DNA from: Aphidius gifuensis | Lineage: Eukaryota > Arthropoda > Insecta > Hymenoptera > Braconidae | Direction: 5' to 3' | NCBI RefSeq assembly: GCF_014905175.1 | Contig: NC_057791.1 | Coordinates: 21,738,537-21,802,536, forward strand | Length of the DNA stretch: 64,000 nucleotides | Shown: piece after piece, positions 41,087-54,349 of the stretch | Numbering within the stretch: position 1 is the first letter of the stretch | Layout of the letters: each line of letters begins with the position of its first letter | Position numbers and translations under genes: made by a program | The notes under the pieces: generated by a model | What the model saw: only the letters and a program-made list of their open reading frames with translations | Databases searched by the model: none | Told to the model about the DNA's origin: nothing

Positions 41087-41269
41087 CTATAAATGTCGGA
41101 CTAATTAGCAATTACTAACAAAATAAATAAAAAACATTTTACGAAGGCGAATAAAATGTTTTCAGTTTATGTACCAAAGTTTTTTTATAATTCAATTTAT
41201 ATCAAGAATTAAAAAATAAACAAGATTAATTATGGTTACTGTCACTTTATAAATAATTTCATTTTAAAT

Positions 41270-41735
41270 AAGCCTTCACTGATTATTTTGATTTTAAAAA
41301 CAAATATTTCGGCTGACGTAAACTTTAATTTATGATAATTTTATTTTTCTCAATAAAATTATGCAAATGAAAAAATTTTATATTAAATTGAAATAATTAT
41401 AATAAAATCATGATTACCAAAATTATCAAATTATCAAATCGTAATATTTGTAATATTTGTATTTATATTTTTTTCTTTTTATTAAAATTAAATATAATTT
41501 TTATCATAAAAATTTATAAAGAAAAATCATAAAATTATAAATTAAAAAATTTATAAAATACATAAAATATTAATTTTCAAATTTTATGAATATTCGCAAT
41601 TTAAGTATCAAATAAATAATGTCATTAAAAATTACCAATCAATAATCACACGTTACTTGAATTTCAAAATTAAAAAATATAAAAATAAATTTTGTGAGCT
41701 AAAACTATATTTTTTTTTCTACAAAAATAATCTAG
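41270..41735. repeat. Dispersed repeat A, copy 3 (left of S1 exon)
   Basis: A long copy sharing about 400 bp in close agreement with 44829-45340, including AAATATTTCGGCTGAC, CAATAAAATTAT, ATCATGATTACCAAAATTAT, GAATATTCGCAATTTAAGTA and ACCAATCAATAATCACA. It is in the same orientation, 3.57 kb away. The two copies bracket the S1 exon. Confidence 0.85.
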
Positions 41736-44295
41736 GATTAAAAAATTAAATTAATCACCAATTACTCTTAAATGATAATTAAAAACCTTTATTATTTTTA
41801 ATTGATGCTTAGGTTTTTTTTTTTAAATCAATTTTTCAAGAATAAAAAAAAGGTAAATCTTCGCTACTGTCAATTGAAAAATAATTCCACTTTAAATATC
41901 CATAAAAAATTTGTGTAAACTTTTTTTTTTTTATTCTTTAACTTTTCTTTCTTTAAAAAAAAAATTTATCTGTTATCCAAGTTGAATATAAATGTGACTA
42001 GCCACACAAATCAGCCTTGTAAAAAAACCTTAAGGATAATATATTTCAACCACGTATTTCTTCTACTCTGAAAAATAATTTTTTTTTTCTTTTTTTTTTA
42101 TTTCGTTAGGATAATACCCATCAACAAGAAATAAAAAGAAAAAAAAAAAACGACTGTAATAGAGAAACGATTGCTCGCAAAGAAATCTTGTTTTACAACT
42201 TATTTTTTGTTTGAAAATTTGAATTCCAAAATTTAAGAGTTATTTACCTCGTTTACAGAAAAATAAATTTTCCAGATCAACTAAATTTATGAATGCTTTA
42301 TCACATATACGAGTGACAAATAAATTCAACAGAATTTTTTTATTTTCAGCCACGATATTAATCAAAATTATCTGACATTTATAAACTGTCTCTTGTTCTG
42401 TAATTCCACATGGTATTTTTCATCATTATTTCAACTTCAATTATGATTTTAAAAAATTAGTTAAATTTATTTTTACAAAACACATGGGAGTGGTAAAAGC
42501 TTTTTTAATCAATAAAAAAAATAATAAACATTTTATAAAGACATATTTTGATTTATAAATTAATCCACACCCTTTGTAATTTCATTTGTATATTATAAAT
42601 TCACGTCTTTATATAAAAATTAATATGAATACCGTTTTGTTATTATTATTTTATTTTATCACGAAATATTAATCAAAATATTTCACCACAAAAAGTCATC
42701 ACAGTAACGATCAATGTTGCATGACACTTGTCATTATTAAAAATGTCAATCAAAAAAATCTAAATAAAAAAAAAACACAAAACGTTTTATCATTGATTTA
42801 ATTTAACCAAAAAAAATATTGTGAATTGTAATAAATCAAAAGGATTTTTTTTCATAAAATTTAAATCCCAAAAAATAGATAAAAAAAAATATTATTAATC
42901 AATTTTTATAATTTATATTTATCACATTGTATAGCTTGAATATTTTATTTTAAATTTTTTAATCTTTTTTTTATGTGAAAAAAAATTTACTTGTAATTTA
43001 TATGAAACGAATCAACTCAACTGAATAACATTTGTAACACAATGCATTCACCATATGTAGAGCTTTTATCAGTAAAGTTTTTCACCTACATGGTGATAAA
43101 ATAAAATAAAAAAAAGAAAATTAACATTCAGTGTCATGATGCAACGATAGAATGCACAGTGAATTTTTAAAATAGTCACCCACTGCCACCCCTGCATTTC
43201 CCACACCTTTCATTCACAGAAAAAAGTCTGAGTAGAAAAAAAAATTTCAAATCAAACTGCATGAATGTATAGACGATATTGACAATACTTTGCACAAAAT
43301 TTTCCAATACACTTGCATGAAAATAAATAAAAACACAAATATAAACAATTATTTGTTTTTCGCATAACAATGGTACTTTATTTTCTTTCAAATTGACTGG
43401 ATTAAATTTAAAATAAATCAATTTTGTTAGCTTGTTATTAATTGCAATAAATCAAATAACAAAAAAATCAAAATAATAGTCACGAAATATTTTTATTAAT
43501 TAACTTATTGTTTAAATAAAAAATTCATAGTTAATTTATCAAAAAGAAAAATAATTATATTTTCAATGTTGGTTATATAGAAGATATCATCAATCAAATA
43601 TCTATCATGTATTCTCATGTTTCTAGCTTGTTAGGTTGTACAATTTACTCGGGTATCAAAAAGATATACACCCTCAAAATTACACTCAACTAATCTTACG
43701 TATCATGTTTATTTAATCAAATTTTCAGCTGAATTATTATCTCTGACAAATCATGTTACTCAATCAATAACTCAATATAAATTTTATATGATAAATTAAT
43801 ATTATAATTGATGAAACATATTCAAATAATTTGTTAAAGTTATAATAAATATTTATTTATAATTGTTATTTAACCGAGATACACTGCATGTATAAATAAT
43901 GTAGAATTTCAATAGTGTGCATCATTCTATTAACTTTACGCTCGACAAATTTCTATCAGGCAATATAACCGACAAATTTCCAATATACTACAAACAATGA
44001 AAGCAACTTAACATCACTCTTTGACTAAATATATGTAGTAGTAAATTTTGTTAGCTAAAAGCCATCAAAATTCAAAGAGAATTCACATGATTGTATACAA
44101 AGAAATTTATTTTTTTTAATTTTATTTTACTCTTAAATAAAAATATTTAAATAAAACAATTAAAAAAGAGAATTTAAATAAATTGTTTTTAAGAGTTCAA
44201 TAGGATATTTTTATGTAAAAAAAAAAAATAAAAAAGAAAATTTATCAAGTGAATTTATTGAATATTTGTTATAATTTAAAAAATTTAAATTACAG

Positions 44296-44706
44296 CTGCG
44301 AAAGCCAGTGTCGACACTCTCGATTCCTGGGGCGATGAGAAGTAGCAGTGGTACTGGAAGTGGACAAGGTGTTGGTGGATGTGGAAGTGGTGGTGGTAAT
44401 GGTGGTGGTGGAGGTGGTGGTGGTAATGTTGATGATGCTGGAATTGCATTGGTTGGTGTACATACTGAATATCCACGTTTTATGGATGAACGTGGTCTTG
44501 GTGGTGGTCCAATGAAATCAGCACCATCAGGTAGCATTGGTCCAGGTTCAAAACATAAACCAAATGTTGGTTATCGTCTTGGTAGACGAAAGGCATTATT
44601 TGAAAAACGTAAACGAATTAGTGACTATGCACTTGTTATGGGAATGTTTGGAATTATTATCATGGTCATTGAAAATGAATTGTCCAGTGCTGGAGTTTAT
44701 ACAAAG
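44296..44706 (+). CDS. SK: SK potassium channel, exon with S1
   Basis: 411 bases, phase 0 at both ends, acceptor ATTTAAATTACAG and donor ACAAAG|GTAATA. The 137 residues begin LRKPVSTLSIPG, a conserved insect SK N-terminal motif. A Gly-rich run at about residues 20-45 of the exon is coded mainly by GGT. Then come YRLGRRKALFEKRKRISDY, the S1 helix ALVMGMFGIIIMVIENEL (about residues 111-128) and the start of the S1-S2 loop (SSAGVYTK). The basic segment before S1 and the S1 sequence are diagnostic of SK/KCNN channels. Long frames in other phases and on the minus strand (a Pro-rich one mirrors the Gly run) are shadows. Flanking repeat A copies make this exon a candidate for rearrangement. Confidence 0.97.
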
Positions 44707-44828
44707 GTAATATATAGATTTTATTTTATTTAATTTAATAAATAAATAGTTGATTTTTGTTTATGGCAGATTTTAAATAATTCAGGATTTTTTTTTTTTT
44801 TTATATTTAATTCAAAAAAATAATGTAT

Positions 44829-45340
44829 CGTGGTATTAAAAATTAATGCTTACATATTATTTGGATTTTAAAAATAAATATTTCGGCTGACCTAAAATCC
44901 CTACTTGTACTACTTTAATTTATGATAATTTTATTTTTCTCAATAAAATTATCCAAATGAAAAAATTTATATTAAACTGAAAAAATAATAATAAAATCAT
45001 GATTACCAAAATTATCAAATCGTAATATTTGTAATATTTGTATTTATATTTTTTTTGTTTTATTAAAATTGAATATAATTTTCATCATAAAAATTTATAA
45101 AGAAAAATCATAAAATTATAAATTAAAAAATTTATAAAAAACATAAAATTATTAATTTTCAAATTTTATGAATATTCGCAATTTAAGTATCAAATAAATA
45201 ATGTCATTAAAAATTACCAATCAATAATCACATGTTACTTGAATTTTAAAAATAAAAAATATAAAAAAAATTTATGCCTGACCTAGCACGTTTTGTACTA
45301 CTTGAATTTATAATAAAAATTTTTTTTCTACAAAATGATT
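44829..45340. repeat. Dispersed repeat A, copy 4 (right of S1 exon)
   Basis: Starts GGTATTAAAAATTAATGCTT and matches 41270-41735 nearly base for base over about 400 bp. It then repeats the CTGACCTA...TTGTACTACTTGAATTTAT module at about 45275-45315, so this copy contains two modules. It lies in the same orientation as the other copies. Confidence 0.85.
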
Positions 45341-47898
45341 AACCCAATACAATTAAAATACAAGCTGCCCAGTCATTAAAAATAAACTATCCAAATTATA
45401 AAAATAATAAAAATTAGTTACAATAAATTCACTATAAATTTCTTGAATTTTTTTTGAGCTCGTGAGATATTTTGTTTAATACCAAATCAAAGTAAATTTA
45501 CATGAGTATGAGGGTTTTATATTGACTCAAATCTAATTGACCAGTGAATACATACCAGGTCATAAATTCTACAACACAATAGAACGTCACTAAATGCATA
45601 ATACATATATGCGTGTGCATCGATGTAATTTCGGGGTAAATGCGGGTATGCTCACGTATACATCTACACAAATTAACAAATAAATGTGTTAATCCCTTAT
45701 CATGTATATACAATATTATCTAAAATATAAAATTATTCAGATGACATACGTCCAACTAATTATTCAAATCAAAATTCAATAAATAAAATAACACTAATTA
45801 TTTAAATTTCATTATTGGTGTAAATAATTACACCCATGATAAATAAACGAGATATAATTATAAAGTTTATTTATAGAATTAATTATAATTAGTCAATTTA
45901 TCAAGAGCAGTGTGTGAATTTGTAGTATAGATATAATGATGAGCATAAATGTGACAGTCGACAAGTTCAAACACTTGTTTCTGTACCATCAAACTTCAGA
46001 TAATCTTGAAGAAACTGCTCAAGTATATCTACTATCTACTTGGTTCCGCCTACTTTGTCTTATTCACCACTTAATAAAATAGTAAAGGCGGTCAAGAACT
46101 CTTAAATAAACTATATCATATCTATATATATACATTGTCATATCTTATATGAAATACAAAAAGTGTGATTATTGTATTTGACACGTTTTTATTTATTTGA
46201 AAAATAGAAAAAAAAAACATCAGCTATTATTTTTGATATTATTAATATAATAATATGTATATATTTAGAAAATTTAAACGTTAATAATTTTATTACAATT
46301 TATAATTGTTTAAAATTTAAATAAAAAAATTTTTAAATGTCAAATTTAAGATTTTTTTATTGATCGATTTTTAAACAATTTTTAAAGTATTTAAATTTTT
46401 ATATTGAGGGTTAATATTAAATTGAGATTTAAAAAACGAATATAGACTTTATATGGTAGCTAAATTCTGAACATGTTCATTTTTATCAGAAAAGAGATTT
46501 CGTGATGGAAAATTTTGACAAAATGTAGGGTGAAAATAAGATAAAGACAGATGAGGGTATTTACCTAACCCTTAGACTTTAAGATAGCTTCAAACAATCG
46601 AAAAATGATTATCCAACCCTAAAAGCATATTATCTAATAATTGCTATCATTATAACCTTTTTTTTTTTTTTATTATTTCTCAATCTCCCAAAGATGTTCA
46701 ATCTTTATACAAAAAAAAAAAAAAAATTTAAATTATTTAGTATAATTAAAATTTTACAGTTGAAAAATTAATTTTACAATGAAAAATTAATTTAATAATA
46801 TACTTGAATAATTTTTAATTGTAATAAATTTTTGGTTTAATTAAATTTCAAGCTTACATCATTTTTTTTTAATTTAATCAAACTTTAAATCAAACTTCAT
46901 TGTTATTATTTTTATCTAAAAAAAATAAACAAAAAGAAAATAAATTATCATAAAAATATTTCTAGTATAAAATTCATATCTCAAGAGTCAATCATTATAT
47001 TCCAAAGAATATAAAGAAAAAAATATGAATACTTAAAAAACAAAAAATAAAAAAAAATAAAATAAAATCCCTGAGGAAGCATAAATTTAATGTATATAAT
47101 TCAAAATTCAAGGCGAATGAATTTGAAAGTGCTGAAGCGATCAAATCATTGGATTTTTAAGGGGTAGAATTATATTTGATATCGACCAGAATTCATCTTA
47201 TAAATTTGTCTCTCACCCTTCCAGCATTTAGACGAAAGAAAAAAGGAAAAAAAAAATTATAAATTGAGTGATTTTTATGTATAAATTTTTTGTCAATGAA
47301 AAGACAAGTTGAACTATCATCATGACACATGGGTAAATAAAATCTTGTATTAGTTGTCAATGTACAAACTCAAGTATTTAATTCACTCGAGTACACTTGG
47401 ACTCTATATTAATTTTCCAGTATTATGAAACCTCACTATCTAAATTTTCCCTTAAAATATATATATGTTCTTCAAGCTGGTGTCTAAATTAAATCATCCA
47501 CTATTCATCCTTATCTCAAAGATACACTTCTCAAAATTTACAAACTTATTAATTAAAATTAAAAATAAAAATATCTACTTGAACAAATAACATAAAATTA
47601 TCATTTTTAAATACCAATAAGAAACTTAATTTAAAATTCATTTTTTTTTTAATTAAACAAGCCAATTTAATTTAAAATAAATTTAAAAAAAAAATATATA
47701 AATTTATTATTAATAAAAAAAATAAAATGAATATCTTTATTTTCAAAAAAAATAAATAAAAATGAAAAAAAAAAAAATTTAAAAACTCAAATATCAATTT
47801 AAAAAACTAAATATATTTTTTATAAATATTTTTTTCAAATTAAACAAATCAATATTTAATTAAATTGAAAAAAAAAAATTATTTTATTTTTTTTCAAG

Positions 47899-47934
47899 CT
47901 GATTGGAAGAATACATTTGATTTTAGTTTCAAAG
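47899..47934 (+). other. SK: Candidate 36-nt in-phase microexon in SK
   Basis: A T-rich tract and TTTCAAG acceptor end at 47898, and a TTTCAAAG|GTATTT donor follows 47934. The 36 bases are open in phase 0 and would insert LIGRIHLILVSK between S1 and S2. Insertion in this short loop is not known to me for SK, so this is speculative. The surrounding 47880-48050 block is open on both strands and may instead be a gene fragment. Confidence 0.15.
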
Positions 47935-48621
47935 GTATTTTACTTGTTACTCAAACTGGCCAATTACTCTTGTCACGACTAGTTGAACAGCCACATTCAA
48001 GTGCTCGATCAACATTGATACATGTCCTATTCGTCCTTGGCCCAATTTAATAAACCAAAAAATACTATCAAAATATAATTAAACAACTTTGAAATTTCAT
48101 ATTTCTTAATATAAAAAATGATTGATTAGATTTTACTGATTGAAAATACTGACCATAATATATACATTAACCCACAGAGAATAAAAATAATAAAAAAATC
48201 TTAGTGTTAATTTCAAAAGGGCGTGACCAAAAAAGCCTGGTCGAAGTTGTCATGCGCATATTGGTTGACATCGTTGTCGTCCTGGCAACTCTGTGTGTAA
48301 AATTTTGTATTTATTTTCATCTTATTTGATATGAAACTATCTCAACGAGAAATGATATTTTGCACTGATATATATATACACTTTTCACACAAGAATACAA
48401 GATGCAATTTAAACTTGAATTTTCCTTGTCAATTACAACGACAGAGTATATAAATTTATATTATTATTTATTTATTTAGATGTATATAACAACAAGAAAT
48501 TCATAGACTGTCTTGAGGAGAAATTTAATTGTCAACCGAATCTGTTATACTCAACGTAACTAATACTGATTTATGTTCAAGTATGTTTACATTCAATTAA
48601 TACTCATCGTTTGTATTACAG

Positions 48622-48717
48622 GCCTCGTTCTACTCGACTGCACTCAAAACCCTAATCTCTGTGTCTACTGTGATACTGGTTGGCCTCATATTTGCTTATC
48701 ATGCCTTAGAAGTTCAG
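48622..48717 (+). CDS. SK: SK potassium channel, exon with S2
   Basis: 96 bases in phase 0, acceptor TTTGTATTACAG, donor GTTCAG|GTATGT. The 32 residues are ASFYSTALKTLISVSTVILV then GLIFAYHALEVQ: the end of the S1-S2 loop and the S2 helix. They match insect SK closely, and the vertebrate equivalent has the same length and boundary. A longer open frame overlapping this exon in another phase is a shadow. Confidence 0.97.
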
Positions 48718-51700
48718 GTATGTTTTATCAAACTTTAACAAATTATATTACAACAATTATCATTATCTATTCAACTATAAATATTACTCAATTAAAATAC
48801 AATATTCTTGTATTTTTATTTGATTAATTTTTATGTTTTTTTTTAAAAAAATACACTCGTATTTGATTTATTTATTTTTTTTGAATTCCCAAAACTATTA
48901 CAAATCTTTTTTCTTATATTTTATATCAAGTAGGCCATTTTTAATGATCACTTAAAAATATATTCTCATGATTTTTAATAACAAAAAAAAAAATAACAGT
49001 CTATAAATCATTTTAAAAAATTTCGCAAAGTAGTAAAATTTTATTTTCATCCGACATATAAATATTAGAATTGTATAAATTTTTTATGACACCAAAATTA
49101 ATCACGATAATAATAATTTTGATAAAATTTACAAGTGTCAGCATAAAATTTTGTTCCAATGAATAATTTTTTTATATAAAAAAAAATAAATATTTATTAT
49201 TGATTCACAGCAAAATTTCTTTCAACAAAAAATTTAATATTTTGATCTAAAAAATATATATTATTACTACTATTATATTGAAGGCAAGAAATGGCTTTTT
49301 TTTTTTTAATTTACAATTTTGAATGAGAGGCATTTTATTGATGTGGTGGTAGTTTTAATAAAATGCACAAAATATATACACCCCTTGGCAATATAAATAT
49401 TTATTTTTTTATTTTATTTTTCTGTGTATATTGAGTCGAGAAAATCAGTGCTTTTTCATATTATTTTTTTTATTTTTGTGGTCAAATAGCTTATATATAC
49501 CCTTCGAGATTTTATTTCCCACACGATAAAACATCTAAACCAATAGTGCAGATAGTAGTAATTTTTTTTTTTTACTATCAATGCAGAATGTTTTTCATAT
49601 GCGTCACAGATTTTCACATAATTTACCAACGTTTATTCATTTTTTCTTCCCTTCTCAATTCGTCTCATGATTTATTTATGAATTTGTCAATAGCTAAAAT
49701 GTTAGAATCTGCTTTTGTTTTTATACTTTTCTTATTTATTTTTATTGTCAAGAAACGGGGGATGTTTTACTCGTAAAATAAGCTGGGCAACTGTTGCCAA
49801 TTTGATTGCTGAAGGAAATCAAAACTCAAATATATTTTTATTTTATTTTTTTCATTATTATTATTTATCTTTTTTATTAGACAAAATAGGTGAATTTAGA
49901 ATTTGATTAGTTCATTCAACCCATATGAGTTATAAATTATTTATTAAATTCTAGCACTTTTGAATAAATTTTAAGAAAAAAAAAAAAAGGATAAACCACT
50001 CAAGTAAATAAAAAAATTTTTTTAAAGTCCCAAGGTTTTTAAATTTAAAAGTATTATATATGAAAAGTATAACGGCCAATCATTGGTATTCTCGATACCC
50101 ATCTATTTTAAAACTGAATTTAAATTCGATCTGCCACGTTCAAGTTTCATCAGAATGTTCACGAATTTTCAAATAACGTTGTTATATTTTTTTTATTATC
50201 TTTTTTTACTTTTGTCTCTCGATTTTCATTTTTTATTTTATACTACTTTTAATATTGGATTTACAGAAAATTTTCCATTTTGAAAATTTCATATTCAAGT
50301 TCAAATACATACCATGAATTGAGCCATTTAAGTATGAACTTTTAAATGCAATCGATTTAATAAAAATTTATTAAAAATCGTAGAAAATAGAAATGATTTT
50401 TATGAAATTTAAATTCTTAAATTGTAATCGAAAAATCTAATTTAACTGGATTGAATTTTTTTTAACAAACGATAAAATAACAATTTATTTAACAAACTAT
50501 TTTCTTTTTTAAATAAACATTATTTTTTTTTTTTTTCATTATTATGATATTTGAAGCAAAAATGATATTTTAAAATTACTTGAAGTATTTTTGGTAGCTT
50601 GCCAGAATTTAGTTGAAATAACATGAAGTTTTATGTTCATAAAAAAGTAAAATAACATGAAAAATTTTAAAAATCGAAAAACCAAGTATTTGAGGGATTA
50701 TAATTAACTACTTTTGTCTTATTTTTTTTTAAATGAAAATCTGTTTGTTAAGCTCTTGTTTAAAAAAAATCAAATTTAAAATGTTGAATGAAAAATAATT
50801 AAATAACAGTTTGGATGTAAAATAATTTGAAACTTTTTTATTGCACATGATTAATATGTGTAAAAAAAAAAAATTTTAATCCCATAAAATTTGTTAAATC
50901 TCTTGGGCATCTGTAGCAGTGTTATGAATTCCCATTCGAATTAAATAAACTTTAATATACGCCTCGGTAAACTTTATCGTTAGAAGCAACATTTGATTCA
51001 CATGTTTTATTTATTTATTTTTGTCGAACCAATGCTATCCTTTACATAAAATAGAACTAAAAAAATTTTACAATAAAACAAAGTGTTGAATTATTTGTTT
51101 TAAATCTTATCAGCAAATGACACCGTTCAATAAATGTATTATTAAATAAATCAATAGGTGATTAATCTTCATTTTTTTTTTATCACAAATTGTCAATGAG
51201 AATGATGAATCTAGATTGATCAGTTGGTTTAAAAAAAGATCTCCAATTGTCTCGACAAATTTAGAATTAAAAAATAGAAAAAAATTAAAAGTTAAAATCA
51301 ATATTAAATGAATGGAAAAAGAATTTTTCTTTTTTCTTTTGAAGATATAATCAAGGACACTTGTAACAATGAATTTATGTATGACAATAAATTGATACAG
51401 AGATAAATCAATATTTCCTTGTATTCAAAAAAAGACAGAGAGAGAGAAAAAAAAAAAGAAGGAGAATTTATGGGGTTTGTTATCAGAGAGAAGAGGAAAA
51501 AATCGTTTTGATGTACGCAGAAGTATATTAGTTTATGACAAAAGACATATCCAACATGTGATCAGTTGATCAATGACACCATAAAAGAACCCTCTTCAAT
51601 TCACAATATATATATCATTCGTTTCTTGATTAAATAAATTATTCTCTTTTTATTTATTATTTATTTTCTTATTTTCAATTATTATATTTTTCATCAGCTT

Positions 51701-54349
51701 ATCTCTAAACTACACCATTTACATGCAAAGTATTTTTGTAAATTATTTTGTAATTTTTTGTAAGATGGTATATCATTTTTATTATTAGTTAAATATTACT
51801 ATCATTTATTTTTTGGTAAACGAGTTGGGTTTTTTTTTTTTTTAATTAAAATGACACTATTTCGAGTTAGAAGCTCAATAAAAATATTAAATTATACCTA
51901 TAATATATACGTTTTAACATCAAGCTGACCAGGTCAAAAAATCATACAATGTATTGAAATTATTTTTTACAAGCTATCTAATTGACTTTTGAAAAGAAAT
52001 GTATTTTTTTTATTTTATTTTATTTTATATACTCACTAATAAAATTTCTAGAATTTAATCCTATAATATCAGCAGTAAAAAAAAGTATTTTCTAAAGCTT
52101 CTATTTAAATTTATAAAATCGAGTTGCTTACAAATGTAAACTTAATCATCAAATTGAGTCTAGAATTCTCGAAAATGAAGAAAATTTCGTCTTGAATTTT
52201 CGCCAAGTATACAGCGATATACTGAGTATATAAACTACATAATATTTAGTATGAAAAAAAAATATTTCTCGAGTAATATAAAAAAAAAAAATAAAGGAAT
52301 TTTAATGTCAGACAACTCGTGTACTAAGATGCATGTTGGAATACTCGAATTTTATTGTTTATATGAAATGTATCTTCAAGAAAAGTGTAACAAAAAAATG
52401 GAATCCCACATTTTTATTTTACCATTGAAAATGAAATTTATTTGTCTGAAAGAAGCAAACAAACAAGATCGTGAATACATGGTTCCCATTTTTTTTATTT
52501 CAAATTCAATCTAGCCCAACGAATTTTCAAACGTAAAATATAATTAAAAAAATAACACCACTTGAAAAATATAAGAAAGTTTCTATTTCACTTAAATATT
52601 TGAAATTTTTATTTAATATCAAAATAATAATCATAATAATATTATCAAAACTTTAATAATAATCTTGTCAGGTATTTCAAAAATTCAACATAAATGGATA
52701 AAATGAACAAGATGAGTAAAACAAAGAGAAAAAAAGATTATCTGCTTAAGAAAAGAAATAGAAAATAAGAAAATCCTGATTTTGAAATTAAATATTTCCA
52801 TAAAAATCCTTGACCTTTTCAAAACTTTTATATAAATTTATTTAAAAATTAAATTTTTAATAAATTCAAATATTAATTTAAAATTTTACCAAAAATATAA
52901 AGCTCATATTTTTATATTTATTTTATAAAATAAACATTGAAATAAAATTAATTCAATTGACAAAATAAAAAATATCATTTTAACTTTTAAAAATTCATTT
53001 AAAATGTGTAGAAAAATTTTTAATTCAAGCTATAATTTTTTTAAATGTTAAATTAGCATTTCCATGTAAATATTAATTGAAAAAAAAATTTTGTCAATTG
53101 AAAAAAAAGTATATAAATATTGATATAAAAATATTGCAACTATAAAAATTTTAAAATTTGCAATAAATATTAAATTGAATCGTCAAAAAATAAAATAAAA
53201 AAAATATAAAAGTATTTTAAAATTCGAGTGATGTTTTGCGAAAAGTGCACTGTTATATTTATATTATCATTTTTTATTATTAAAATATATATTATACGAT
53301 GATGTATATTCAAAAAGAGTCACGCTTTTCCTTACGACGCTAAATTTATTGTCTAACAAGTGCAGCTTCAGCAAAATATACACACAGAATAAGAGAAGCT
53401 ACATTGAGAACAGGGGTGTCAAGGGGGCAAGAAAAATTGGAAAGGGTTAAGAAGGTTGCATATTGTACCAGAAACATACCTTCCACAAACTTGCACATAT
53501 GTAAATATATAATACATAAAATTTCTTCCATGTCAAGTACTCAAAATAAAGTATCATTTTATTATTAAAATATTATTTTATTTTTTTCCCAAATATTATT
53601 TCCCATCTAAAATATCATTTCATTCTCAAAATATTATTTTATTTTTAAAACAATATTTTATATCAACCAAAAAAAAAACCTATGAGACATCAAAAATTTT
53701 TTTTTCTTTCCAATAAATGTAATTGATATGAAAAAAAAAAAAAAACTCAACTGAATGAATCAAATAAATATTTAACTAAAAATATTTGTCCTTCGATGAA
53801 AATATATTTTCTCGGAACAATAAGAGACTATATATACATCATACAATCTATAATATATTTTTTATTTTTTTGTCATTTTTTATTTTATCAATATTTTTGT
53901 TGAATTCTTGGCTCGTGTACTTTGTTATACAGCATCTTATAAAAATCCTTGTCGAAACATGGACATTTATATAAGCCAAACTATACAAGAGTACATCTAA
54001 ATCTTTATCTCTTTTTTATTTTTTTTTTTTTCTATACTTGGATATAGCGACGACGACAAAAAAAGTCAATGAAAAATGACCAAAATTTTTTAGCACAATT
54101 GTTTCGATTTTTCACAGTGAGTAAATCATTCTATACTGGATTTAAAAAATCCAATAAAAATAAGTGTTTTATTTTTTAAAAATAGTTGAACAATTTTATT
54201 ATATCTTTCAACAATATGCCACAATAATTATTTAACTTTAAATTTCTATTTTTAAATTTACTTTTTGTAAAATATTTTCACTCTATTTTTTCATTTGACT
54301 TTTTTTTTTTGTTTTTCATTAGCCTGTCTTTCATTTATTTTTATTATTA

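Larger units (their letters stand above)
23406..44295 (+). other. SK: Giant SK intron (about 20.9 kb)
   Basis: This separates the N-terminal coding region from the S1 exon. It contains the 152-bp minisatellite (25960-27190), opposite-strand exon candidates (29.7, 32.2, 38.7 and 41.0 kb), a GC-richer island at 32.8-33.07 kb and several copies of a dispersed repeat. A modestly GC-rich patch at about 24040-24260 has a minus-strand open frame with no recognisable homology. The rest is A/T-rich and shows no coding signal. Confidence 0.75.
44707..48621 (+). other. SK: SK intron between S1 and S2 exons (3.9 kb)
   Basis: Contains repeat A copy 4 (44829-45340), mostly AT-rich sequence, and a curious block at 47880-48050 with open frames on both strands and a possible 36-nt microexon. 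A GC-richer patch at about 48220-48300 has no convincing exon. Confidence 0.8.

Noticed and set aside
44211..44537. Minus-strand Pro-rich 108-codon frame
   Set aside because: It is the complement of the Gly-rich part of the SK S1 exon, and the plus frame has conserved SK motifs.
45498..45713. Minus-strand 71-codon frame with a donor-like GTATGT
   Set aside because: No acceptor, no recognisable family and low-complexity surroundings.
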